The notes under the pieces: generated by a model
Seen by the model: only the letters and a program-made list of their open reading frames with translations
Told to the model about the DNA's origin: nothing
Databases searched by the model: none
Shown: piece by piece, positions 11,061 through 21,429 of the stretch
Numbering within the stretch: position 1 is the stretch's first letter
Layout of the letters: every line of letters starts with the position of its first letter
Assembly (NCBI GenBank): GCA_037367405.1
Contig: JAZKJV010006045.1
Coordinates: 1 to 64,000, forward strand
Direction: 5' to 3'
DNA: 64,000 nt
From: Ottelia alismoides
Lineage: Eukaryota; Streptophyta; Magnoliopsida; Alismatales; Hydrocharitaceae
Made by a program: the position numbers and the translations under genes

Positions 11061-11096
11061 TTTGCTAGGGACTAGCAAAGGTAAAGTATAGGGGGA
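11044..11096 (+). promoter_or_regulatory. Polypurine tract with two upstream hairpins
   Basis: Two perfect small hairpins lie next to each other, CACTTAT-TGC-ATAAGTG (11044-11060) and TTTGCTAG-GGA-CTAGCAAA (11061-11079). The polypurine tract AAAGTATAGGGGGA follows and ends at 11096, with the LTR starting TGATGAA at 11097. This is the expected primer site for plus-strand DNA. The same arrangement occurs in element 2. Confidence 0.85.
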
Positions 11097-14000
11097 TGAT
11101 GAAGCTACGTTTCATCATCTTTATTCTATCATTTTGGCCTTAAAAACCCTAGTAAATGCGTGTAAATAGAGCTATTTCATGCATTTTAGCATCTATGCAT
11201 ATGTGTGTAAATACTGTATAAAATGCGGTTTTTAAAGACAAAATTATAGAATAAAGAAAAGAAAAGAAAAAGAATAAAATATTGTAAATATTTTATGACC
11301 CGAAACCCCGAGACCTAGGCATCTTGATGAATAGGTCGACCAGGAATAAAGTAGGGGGAGATAAGGGCTAAATACACATAAAAATAACCTTACATTTCAT
11401 TCATTCTTTCATTTGGGACATATTTTTGGTTCCACTTTTTATACATCAAATAAAGAAACTTTGTACATGAAAATTGTAGATAATTTTATAAAGAAAAATA
11501 CAAAATTGATTTCACAGAAAAATAATGTACAGATAAAAGTTATGCTCTGAATAAATTCCAGAATCCCAACTTCCCAGACCCGTATCTCACAAATGAAAAC
11601 TCCAAATGCAGCATACTCACCTTTAATTGTATATAGAAGAAAATGAGCTATTTAATGGCGGTGGTTTCACATTTGGCGGAGCTACGGTTTGAAAGTTGAG
11701 TTTTGGACCCCTATTGTATACTTGTACAGAATTAAATATTCAATTTATTAATTATTTATTATTCATTCATTTTTATGTTTTTATAATGTTATAAATATTA
11801 CTTATAATAATTGTAAATATTAAAATTAGAATAAAAAATACCTAAATAAAAATAGAATACTTAAATACATAGATATAGATACCTATAAGGGTATAAGTAC
11901 AAACTTGTAAAAATATAGCTCATAAAAATAAACAAAAATCACCATAAAATACTTCATAAAATTACAAACATTTTTTATTTTACACTCAAAATTTAATTTA
12001 ATTCGTCTGCTATTTTTAATTCATTTTATAAGGGTTTTTAGCCAAGGAATTTTCTGGTTGGTCCACGTGGACCAACCAGAATGCTCCATTGGTTGACCTC
12101 GGTCAACTCCCTGACCGAGGTCTGTCCCTTGTCAGAGTCAGGTTTGACCCTGTGTTCACTCCTTTTTCGAGGGCACCTCGATCACCATTTGGTGATGGTT
12201 CCTTCTTGGAATCTTTTCCTCGGGCAATGGTGATTCACGCCCAAGTGATTCCTTGGGCTGTGGATCACTAACCGAGGCGCTGAGGCCTCATCTTCCTCGC
12301 CTCGCCGTCAACCCTTCAAATAAGACCCCCAACTTCAATTTGATTTTGATCCTTCTTCCGCCAAATCCACCCAAAAATCCCTAGCCCATTGTGCTCCTGG
12401 TGACAGCAGGAGTCGATTTGAGCCGGGGTTTGCGTCATCTGGCGTCGAATCGAAGTCGATCCAACCCTCGCCGGAGTTCCGCCGTGCTTCATCGCCTGAC
12501 GTCTCTGGTGAGTCTCCCTCCCCTTTCTCTTCGTTTTCTTGTAGCTGTAGCGTAGATTAGTGTAGACCTATAGCAGTTTTTTGCTTCGATCTCCCAATCG
12601 CCGTGAATCCTCGATCAAAGTCCCACGGCGGAGCATAGCTCCGCCTCCATTTTCCGGCAACCTACCTCCTTCACAGCCGCTCCGACCACCTTCATCTTCT
12701 CCCTCGTCGCTCTGTCGCTCCGCTCCACCCCTCCATTCACCTCGATCTCGCCCAGATCGAGTGATCAGAACTCCCCTCTCCACCGCTCGCCGGAGCTTCA
12801 TCATCCGAACCATCTTTCACCTCCTTCGCGCCATCAGAAGGCACCTGCGACTTCGCCTGGATTTTGCGCAACTAACCACGCAGGTCCGAGCCAAGGAGAA
12901 GGCTCCATCGACCCTCGAAGACTTCAGGAGCAGCTCCCCAGGCCACCTCCGCCGTCCGGCCGCTTCAAGCCATCTCAGGCTCGCCTGAGACCTCCTACAG
13001 ACGCGGACGTGCCCCAGGATCGTTTTGCCCTTGATCCTGGGATCGGAGAGGCAGTGTGTCGGCCGTATTCGCCAGCCAAGTTCGCCGGGGAAGTGTTCTT
13101 CGTGAACCTTCCCCTGCCGTTGGATCAGAGGCCCGCTCCAGACGCGTCATCAGCCTCCGATCTCCTGCGCCTCTCCGCCGTCCGATCAAGCCTTGAAGAT
13201 CTAAGCCCAGCCGTCCGCGACGAAGGGGTATGCACCGTCGGATGGGCGCCACGTTGGACAAGTGACTCGCCATCGACCGCTGGATCAAGCCCCGTGGGTA
13301 TTTTGCACTTTTAACCCACGCCTTTTTTGTATTTACTTTCTCGTCTAGTACTTTATTTGTAGTTTAAAAAGTATTGTAATATTTGCACGCAGACCCTCAC
13401 ACTATCACTATTTGCACTTCAGTCCACGCCACGTCACCTCACGTGACGTTGGCGTGTGACTTTTGGGGTATTTTGCATTTTAGGCCCAGGACTTTTATGT
13501 ATTTGCAATTTTATCCCTGTGTGTAAGACATATAATATGTTTTTGGAAATATTGCATGTATACCCAGCCGGTTTTCTTTAATTGCATTTATGCCCCTGTG
13601 AATGGTGTGTAACGTGAGCTGCGCGTGATTTTTTTGGTGGAAATTGCATCTGAGCCCCTGGATACTTTGGTAATTACAAGTATACCCCTGCCAGGCCTGT
13701 GTATGGGTCGGATGTTTGTGTGTATTTATTTAACCTATTTTCTTAAGTCCAAAAATTTCACAAAAATAGGTACGCTTCTGGGCATGAGTATTTCAACGCT
13801 ATCAATTTAGTGTTTGATTTGATTTAATTTTTACATTTATTAAAAATCAAAAACTTACTTTTTCAGCACTGTCTAGCTTATAAACCCCAAAAAAATATCA
13901 AAACCCCTCATAAAAATCCCAAAAATTGTATTTTGTGTCTTTTAGTTTATTTCAACCCCCAGCCAAAAATCTTTAAAAAATACAAAACTAAACCCCTAAA

Positions 14001-14722
14001 AATTGCAAAACTCTAAAAACCTTCATAAAAATTTATAAAACTCATAAAAATCCAAAAATAGTGTTTTCTTCGCCTGACTTTTTGTTTAATTCTCTTTCAC
14101 TGAAATTTAATCTGAAAATTTTTTGTCACTGGTTGCTATTTTATTTCTCCTTTTTAAGTTTCAGCCTTGCATTGTAGTCACTGTTTGCGTTATTTTGACA
14201 ATTAAAAATACCAAAAACATTCTAAAAATTACCCATAAAATCACAAAAACAGTAAAAAGTATAAAAAGACAAAAAGACTTTATTTGCTTATTTTTGAGTA
14301 TTTTTATCTACTTTTATAAATACTTTAGTTTGCCTTTTATTACATTACTTGTATATTCCACTATAGAAAAAGAAAAAAATATATATATAATATAAATATA
14401 AAAAAAATCAGAAAATCAAAATCAAAATATAAATTATAAAATTAAAAACCCACAAAAATTCTAGATTGGCTAAGTTGCTTGTTAGACTTGGATTGGATTT
14501 TTTATCTATGCTCTACACCTTTGCTTCTTGAGTTCAACCCCTACTTGCTTGCCATTGTACATCTTTAGTAGGGTATAATAAATTTTAATCCTTGCTATCA
14601 TTCTCTGATTGATTGTGTGGGTTAATTGTTGAAGACCGAGGAAGGTTGAGCAGTCGCATCAGCGACAGTGAGTCTGACTTGTCAGACCGCTATTTAGCGG
14701 CTCTCGCATTTCTCGCTTTTCA
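11097..14722 (+). mobile_element. LTR B, 3' LTR of element 1
   Basis: It starts TGATGAA-GCTACG-TTTCATCA directly after the PPT. The U3/R part matches LTR A and element 2's LTR at roughly 90% by eye. The GC-rich block (12300-13300) does not align with theirs, and the tail aligns only loosely. The right end is placed at the CA at 14721-14722 by comparison with LTR L (46366-46539), whose end is homologous; an end at 14708 is also possible. Length is about 3.6 kb. Confidence 0.75.
12054..12079. promoter_or_regulatory. 26-bp G-box palindrome of LTR B
   Basis: It has the same perfect palindrome as LTR A (CTGGTTGGTCCAC plus reverse complement), followed by GTTGACCTCGGTCAAC and TGACCGAGGTC inverted pairs. 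It is retained although the GC-rich block just downstream has diverged completely. Confidence 0.6.
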
Positions 14723-15590
14723 AGGGGGATGATGAATCTCGTATTCATCACTCTAAATCTCATTTATTAAGCTCAAATCCCTTAAAATCAACAGCATTTT
14801 TGCATCTATTCTGCATAATTAGCATTAGTGCATGATTTCATAAGAATTGCATTTTAGCACAAAAATCTGCACAAAAATAAGAAGCCAAAATCCAAGCCAA
14901 AATGACCTGTAAATAGCCTAACTTCCTTGATTTTTTAACTCATTCATGCTAACTCCGAATGACACAAAACCACCTCCACTGTATACTTATCACTAACAAA
15001 AATAAATGAAAAATACAAAAAAATAACTAACCCAAATAAGTGGACCAAAAACTCAAACCTTAGTTTCAGGATTTCCGGACTAAAGCCTCATATCTTCCTC
15101 ATCAAGTGTCCGATTTAATCCTACTCACTTTTGAACTAATGTACATTCAATTACCTTCAAAACGAGACCAAGTTCAAGTGAATCGGAGCTCATTTGTGGA
15201 AGTTGGGTTTTGGGTCTCTTTTGTATATTGTGTATTTTAGCGGTTTTTAACCTATTATTTTATATACTTATTTAACCTATAATAAAAATCCAAAAAAATT
15301 AGATTAAGGTTTATTTATTTATCTTTGATTTTACCGTAATTTTTTCGGATTTTTATATGTTCTTAAAAATGACATAAAAATTACAAAACCCCAAAATCAA
15401 GGTGTTCTATGTACATGGGACACCCCAAAAATACCACTTTGTGCAAATGATCGATTCTGGTTTTAATGTCTTCATGAAAGTTGTAGATCTCATCGAGACG
15501 AGCAATTTTTGTGAAGAAAATTTTTTGATCCGAGGTCATTTACTATTTTTATCGATTTTACAAAATCTTTTATTTTCGAATTTTCTGGTG

Positions 15591-15627
15591 CTGACACGTG
15601 GCAGCACCTGGTGCCGCCACGTGTCAG
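15591..15627. repeat. G-box inverted repeat in LTR C
   Basis: CTGACACGTGGC and its exact complement GCCACGTGTCAG are separated by 13 bp that are themselves nearly palindromic. It lies at the same position in the LTR as the 26-bp palindrome of LTRs A and B, with a different sequence but again a CACGTG core. Confidence 0.65.
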
Positions 15628-15686
15628 CCATTTTTGGCACTATTAATATATCGTTTTTTTTTAAAAAAAAAGAAGACGCACGGCGC

Positions 15687-15789
15687 GCACGTGCCTAAGG
15701 CACGTGCTCCGCACGCGCGCCAGCCTCTCTCCCTCTTGCGCCCACATGGCGTGATAACAGCCGTCCGATCTCGGCCGATCGGACGGCTG
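15687..15789. repeat. Two further GC-rich perfect hairpins in LTR C
   Basis: GCACGTGCC-TAA-GGCACGTGC spans 15687-15707. CAGCCGTCCGATC-TCGGCC-GATCGGACGGCTG spans 15758-15789. Both are perfect inverted repeats just upstream of the inferred transcription start region. Confidence 0.65.
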
Positions 15790-17936
15790 ATGTGCTTCTT
15801 GCCCATTCAACCCTCCTTTCCCAATCGGCCTCTGCCGCCCCGACTTCCTCGCCAGAGAGCGGCGCCACCTTCCCCTCCCTCCGCGAATCGCCGCCGCCGC
15901 CACATATCTCGCCTCCGAAATCTCCGCCATCTCGAATCTCCCGTCCTCCGCGTATCTCGCACGCCGCCCCGCATCTCATCCCTTTAATCTCGCCGATCTC
16001 CTCCTCTCCGACGCACCCTCTCCACCTATTTAACACCGCAACCCCCCGACGTCAAAGACATCCGTCGTTCAACCCCCAAGAGATCCCTCTCCGGTAGTGA
16101 CAGTCCGGCGAGCCCCTCCTTCATCGGCGTGATCCGAGGTCGGCAGACCTCGTTGCAGCTCGGCCCTTCGCGTTGCTGCTCTGCTCCGGCGTGCACCGCC
16201 GTCGTGCCCCCATCTCAGGTTATCTCTCTCTCTATCTATCTCTCTCTCTATCTACCGCTTTCCACCTTCTACGGCAACCTATTCCTCCGCCTCGTCGACT
16301 CCGCCATCGCCACCGCGCCGTTGACCCACTCCTCATCCTTCGTCATCTTCCTCGACGACCGCCGGCCGTGTGTCGGCCCTTGGATCATCGTCTTCGACAC
16401 GCTCCTCGAATCCGCCACGCCACCAGGAGCTCAACGCCTTCGACCATCTCCGACGACCATCCCCGATCACCTCCTCCTGGCTTCTTCATCGACTCGCTCA
16501 CGAGCCATTGCTTCATCGACACAGCAACCTCCATCGTCAACATCTCCGCCTCGACGTCGCCCTCTCCAACAGGCCATCAACGCCTCCTCCGCCTTAGCCG
16601 GGCACCGCCGCCAGCAGCAGCCCACAGGCCAGCCCTCGCCTCCACCACCGCTGGCCAGGCGACGGGCCCGAGGCCCCCTCCACGTGCAACGCATGTGGGT
16701 TGGGGGGAACGGCAGAGAAGAACCCCCCTTCACGTGACCCCACGTCTGGTGGGGACATTTTGCGCTCAACCCCCTAAAGTACCGCTCATCTACATAGCAG
16801 TCCAAGGGTCACGTGCAACGCACGTGACAACTTGGAAATTTGCAGAAATGCCCCTGGAGCTTCACTAATTCGCGCCTCAGCCCCCGCCTCTAAGGGCACG
16901 TGCCTGGCATGTGCCACTTGGACAGTTTGCAGATCCTATCCCCGAAGTCTTGGTAATTACATAGAAACCCCCACTGCATTTAATATTTTATTTATCTATT
17001 GCATCTGTACCCCTGTGTTCCCATTTTGTTTTGGACATCTTATCTACATTATTTTATTAATCCAAAAATAGCATGATGTTTGTTAACTAATTCTCTACGC
17101 TTGGACATATTGTGGGCATATTTTTGTGATGGATGGTTAATTAATAATTAATTATTTTGTGGAAAGTTGCATATTTTGCCCGTTTCTTGCTCTGAAACTG
17201 ATAGTTAATTAACTGTTGCTCTAAAAACCCCGAAAAATCACACATTGTAGAGATAATTTTGCTTGACATTGTGCCCAAAAAGATTTGCATTTACATGCAT
17301 ATTTTGCCCTGTAAAAATCATTTTGCATATTTCACTATTTAATTTTTAATAGGTATTAGATCTCACATTTTTGAGCATTAGGATTTTTCTGAGATCAATC
17401 ACCTAGTGATAGATCTTAGTTAATTTTGGTTCTCGAAAATAAGTAGGTTTGATATTTATTATAATTAAATTTTGAAATCATTCTGTTTGCATTTAAAAAT
17501 CCATAAAAAATTCATATTTCATCCAAAAATTCGAAAAAATTACAGTGCACTCATTTCATCATATTTTTCAATATCGACTGAGTTTCGTATTTTTTCGGAC
17601 ATCGATTGGACGTAATTCATATTTTAGTCCCTAAAATAGACCGAATTTGCTATTGCACCCGTTATTGCATTAAAAATTCCAAAAAAAGATCGCCTCAAAA
17701 ACCGAATGCGAACTTGGATAGACTTAATTCTAGGTTGTTCCTTTTGCCTCCTTGTGATCGACCTTGGACTTGCCCAAGTAAAATAAACATAAAACCACAC
17801 GATTAAAAATTGAACATAATATTTGTGGTTATTTTCTTGACCGTTTCCGATTGCCGCCTACAACGCACGACACAATATTTTTACGCACTTCACGATAAAA
17901 GCAACTTTTTTAAAAGCGACATTTTCGGATTCGTCA

Positions 17937-18513
17937 AGCATCTTTGCATGTAGAGTGTTGGTGACAAGTTGAACATTTACGCTTTAGCATTCATCATTGT
18001 TTTGCCACTTGCATTACTTTTTCACCTTTCTACCCCTGATTTTGACAACTTAGGTGTTTAAAGGAATTGATTCCCCGATAGTATTCGTGTTTTTTTTTAT
18101 TTAAAAATTCAAAAAAATGATAATCAAATTAAAATTGGAACTTCTAACATTACTTGACCCTATAAAAAGACCAAAAAAAGGGAATATCTGTCTTGGGGCG
18201 AGTAATCCCTCATTGTCTTCGCTTTTATTTGCTCGCACACACACTAAGGACTAGTGCCCAAATCCTATCCAGCCTCCTAAGTGTTTGTGCAATTTTATGA
18301 TTTTCACCTAACTCTAAAAACAAAATAAGATAAAAGAACGAGCTTTCATAGTCTCTACCGAGTTGAGTAGGTGAAATTAAGGGGTTTGTTTTGTGTGTTT
18401 AATTGTGCTTGTTTGTATGCATTCTAGATCGCCTCTGCACATTTGCTTCTTCTTTTTCTATCTTTTTGATTTGACCATCGTGCTCTCCCGAATATTTTCC
18501 TTTTGTTTTCAAG
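17937..18513 (+). other. Leader of element C
   Basis: AT-rich noncoding DNA between LTR C and the gag remnant. At 18193-18215 it carries TTGGGGCGAGTAATCCCTC, which resembles a hairpin found in the leaders of element 2 (59941-59958) and J (45267-45285). No primer-binding site is recognised. Confidence 0.5.
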
Positions 18514-19130
18514 ATGACCGACTGGAGCATTTTCTATCAAGATTTTGTGGACTTCTCGTACACTCCAGTCGGCCCACCTCTCTTTTTCCAGAGAAACTTT
18601 GCTCCTGAATTTTATACATATCCACCTCAACGAGAGTATCAGACCTCGGATTTTGACTTACCTCCACCTTCACATTATCCTTCCTCACATTTCCCTTCAC
18701 ATCCACCCGAGAATGATTTGTTGGAGTCGCTTCATATGATATCCACACTTGAGACCTTGACCTAGTTCATGGAGCATATGACTTCGAGGATTGACGACCT
18801 CACTTTCCTGAATAAGAGCCATATTAGATGCTTCAAGATCTGACGATTTGGACTTGATTGAGGTTTATCATGAGATCTTGCAATATCCTAAAATACAAAA
18901 AATGAGCAAAAATGTAAAAATACAAAAAGAGTTTGGGAGACACCTGGTTGATTCAGACTGTGAGGAGAGGGACCACTTGCCAGATGATGTGCCCACACAT
19001 CCACTCACATCTTGTCCCGTCCCTGACCCGGAGGGTACCGCTGTACATACTGCTCTTGGCATTCCTCGTGTTATATGCTAATTCTGATCTCCTCCCTTGT
19101 ATGGAAGAGGTCCAAAAATTAAAATATTTT
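18514..19130 (+). pseudogene. gag: Gag C-terminal remnant of element C
   Basis: The frame opens MTDWSIFYQDFVDF and is rich in proline, tyrosine and phenylalanine. It is stopped at 18763-18765, then continues in frame with MTSRIDDLTFL, which corresponds to MNQKIDDL in element 1 Gag. A second stretch, QKMSKNVKIQKE, matches the lysine-rich linker before the protease in elements 1 and 2, followed by an acidic/proline region. The conserved Gag core is not present. This is a strongly reduced or decayed gag of an Athila-like element. Confidence 0.6.
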
Positions 19131-19143
19131 AACTGAACTGGAA

Positions 19144-19898
19144 GTGGTCATCACCATTCATGAGATCATTAAAGCCCCACTCATAGGCCTTGACCCATTA
19201 TATGCTCCTCAACCCAAGAAGAGAAAGAGGAGGAGCATATCTGAGCGTCAAATATTGACCATGGCTTCCCATGTCGTTACACACCATCCTATTCCTAGGA
19301 AAAGAAACACTACTACCCCATTCACTAGTTGCACCATCTCTGACCATACATGTGATTACACTCTCCTTGACGGTGGTGCTTCCATTAGCATCATACCCTT
19401 CTTGTTGGTACAATCTCTTCACTTAGGACCTCTCAAGAAAACCAGGATGATAGTTCAGTTTGCCGATGGATCCATCAAGAGCTGAAGGGTATTCTAGAGA
19501 ATGTTTCCATTTCGATTCAGGACATGAGCTATATTGTTGATTTTGTCATATTGCCCATGGAGACATCCACGGGGGAGCACTCTCCAATCATATTGGGACG
19601 ACCATTCCTCGCCTCTGCGAGGGTCGCTATTGACTATGGATCAGGAGAAATTCGCTTTTATCCTATTGACGAGAGTGAGGTGATTATCACTGCACCCACT
19701 GCCGATCATAGACCTGCACCGATTCTAGCTGACACTGAGGACCATGACATTGATGAGACCATCAGACACTTTTGTTGTATGATGGATTCAACTGAGACCC
19801 AAGAATTCCTCTCCAAGGAGGAAGATTTAGAAAGCATGGACCTCGGAGTTCCTTCTTCTGGTGTTTGGCGATGTGTTCATGACATCCAGATTACATGA
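19144..19898 (+). pseudogene. pro: Aspartic protease remnant of element C
   Basis: Upstream residues KKRKRRSISERQILTMASHV match the basic segment before the protease in element 2. The active-site region reads TLLDGGASISIIP where elements 1 and 2 have LLDSGSS: the Asp is kept but the Ser of the D-S/T-G triplet is Gly. LGPLKKTRMIVQFADGSIK is followed by a stop at 19483-19485, due to loss of bases in the RPKG region. The frame resumes with VDFVILPMETS, SPIILGRPFLASARVAIDYGSGEIRFYPI. An acidic tail follows and then no RT, so the element has gag-protease remnants only. Confidence 0.8.
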
Positions 19899-20630
19899 TT
19901 GACACCATGAGTGGAAGGCAGAATTGATGAGATTAAGGTCAAATTTGATCTTGTTGCTTTTATTCAGGAATTTAGACCTTTTGATAATAATGAGATTCAG
20001 TTAATACTTTTGAGGACGAACATGATTCGACTACTTCCATTGATGAGTTCGTTCCTTTTGGTTTTCACCTAGGTAAGACCTCGTAAGATGACCTTGATAT
20101 TACTTCTTATGATGATGAGTTCGTCCATTTTCACGATGACATTTATGAGACACCCAAGGTTGGACATAGACGCACCTACTTCCACTGACTCGTTTTGTGC
20201 CTTCACACCCGAGGACCACTGAGGTTCTTCACCATGTCGATCCTGATTGGCACTTGTCTACTTAGGGACCCCGATGTCGACCAATGCCTTGTAAGATCTA
20301 TTCCTCAACGGTCCTGCAAGAAGGTTTGCTTTCAACCTTCTTAACCCTTTGTATATTCGTGTATGTATCCATTGTCATATTCTGTATTGCTTATTCACCC
20401 TTTTCTCATGTGTGCCTTTCTTAGGATGTACTTTGTCCTAAGTATAGTGGGTGGATGAACCAAGTGTTCCTTCATCATTTCATTTCATCACTCTTGTTAT
20501 TGCCTATACTTAGGGATCTTTCACCCTAAGTATAGAGGGAGTGATGTGTATATTCTCTCTTATGCCTTCTTCCATATTCATCTCTCTTTTCTTCTTTTTT
20601 TCATTTCCTTTTCATTTTTCTCTTCTCCCC
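19899..20630 (+). other. 3' noncoding part of element C with two hairpin units
   Basis: Degenerate acidic-linker-like DNA (GATGATGAGTTCGTCC repeats) leads straight into hairpins at 20420-20442 (CTTAGGA arms) and 20504-20535 (CTATACTTAGGG arms, followed by AGGGAG). These match the hairpin-PPT array of element 1. RT, RNase H and integrase are missing in between. Pyrimidine-rich DNA follows to about 20630, where LTR F-like sequence begins. Confidence 0.65.
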
Positions 20631-21217
20631 AAGCTGTAGTTCTGACAATCCTGCCCGTTTTTCTTCTCGATTTTTTTCGCAACGATGTGTTGTTCGAGAG
20701 AGATTTGACCCTTCTTAAAAATATACCGTGTATATCATAGTTTCACGCCACTTCTTGTCCTAGGGAAGAGAATCATTGATCCATCCATGATCTCGTCTCA
20801 AACCTAGCCCCTTCACCACAAATGTACATAAGCCACACCTCGACCTTCTTCCAATTTTTTAAGTCTCTTCTGGCCTCCTTTCCTCTCGCCTCTTATGTTC
20901 AAACGAACGTGGATGGTGACAACATCCACGCCGTATCTTGTGTGATCTAGGAAGTGGCCTTGTGTGATCTCGGCCACCTTCACCAGTTGTCGACGTCGAG
21001 GTCCCCCATCTCGCGGTCCTTGGCCGCTCGGGTTCGTTTTCTGTGTGCTTTAGATAGCTTTAGTTGTAGGCATTTATTCTCTGATTTTATTTTGTCTTTT
21101 AATCACGTTAGTCGTATAGATTTAGGTACCAAACACCATCCTTGGAGCTCCGCTCTGGCCACCTTTCTTTTTGCCAACCCCCTCTAAATTCCACCCCAAA
21201 ACGCCCCTAGATCTTTA

Positions 21218-21429
21218 GGGCTCATTTGGAAAGTCGGTTACCCCTGGGGTAACCCGGTTTATCCACCTTTTTTCTGGGTCATGACTAGGTTGGATTTCCA
21301 TCACATATCAATGTGACATCACATCACATTCATTATTCCAACTATCTACCAACCCTCATAACTATCCAAACACCTACTATTCAACCCACCCCAACCAAAC
21401 CCACCTCAACCCTTGAACCAAAAAAGCCC
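21218..21429. mobile_element. Tourist-like (PIF/Harbinger) MITE, 212 bp
   Basis: The terminal inverted repeats are GGGCTCATTTGG at the left and CCAAAAAAGCCC at the right (10 of 12 bases pair), flanked on both sides by the trinucleotide TTA. Small size, no coding capacity, TTA target duplication and a GGGC...TTTGG terminus fit Tourist-type MITEs, which are mobilised by PIF/Harbinger transposase. It sits in the GC-rich block of LTR F. A hAT-type origin is less likely because no 8-bp duplication is visible. Confidence 0.6.

Larger units (their letters stand above)
3608..14722 (+). mobile_element. Element 1: Athila-like Ty3/gypsy element, 5' part missing from window
   Basis: It runs in order: Gag C-terminus, protease, RT, RNase H, integrase, hairpin-PPT array, conserved noncoding module, PPT (11081-11096) and 3' LTR B (11097 to about 14722). 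The 5' LTR, PBS and most of gag are absent, because LTR A abuts gag directly at 3607/3608. Four frameshifts break gag-pol. The element order and the LRSGR and FMDD motifs place it in the Athila lineage. Compared with element 2, coding DNA is only about 70-75% alike by eye, while the 3' noncoding part is about 95% alike. Confidence 0.85.
14730..17936 (+). mobile_element. LTR C, divergent Athila-like LTR
   Basis: It starts TGATGAAT-CTCGT-ATTCATCA, preceded by GGGGA, and is placed 7 bp after the inferred end of LTR B. It has AT-rich U3/R with the family text (GTCCGATTTAATCCTACTCAC, GTTGTAGATCTCATCG), a GC-rich block from 15590 to about 16920, a candidate TATA element CTATTTAAC at 16026-16034, and an AT-rich tail. 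The right end at TTCGGATTCGTCA (17936) is inferred from similarity to the end of LTR D. No clear primer-binding site follows, so LTR versus leader limits are uncertain by tens of bases. Confidence 0.65.

Noticed and set aside
12089..13314. Short frames in LTR B
   Set aside because: They overlap on both strands within the GC-rich block and are not conserved in related LTRs.
14720..14736. CAAGGGGGATGATGAA as a PPT of a third element ending in LTR C
   Set aside because: A G run next to an LTR start is suggestive, but it lies only a few bases after LTR B's end, and gag-protease remnants follow LTR C in sense orientation. LTR C as the 5' LTR of element C is simpler. Not fully excluded.
16129..16868. 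Overlapping frames of 202 and 231 codons in LTR C
   Set aside because: Simple proline/serine/arginine-rich text from a GC-rich, pyrimidine-rich LTR leader; two frames are open simultaneously and neither has a recognisable domain.
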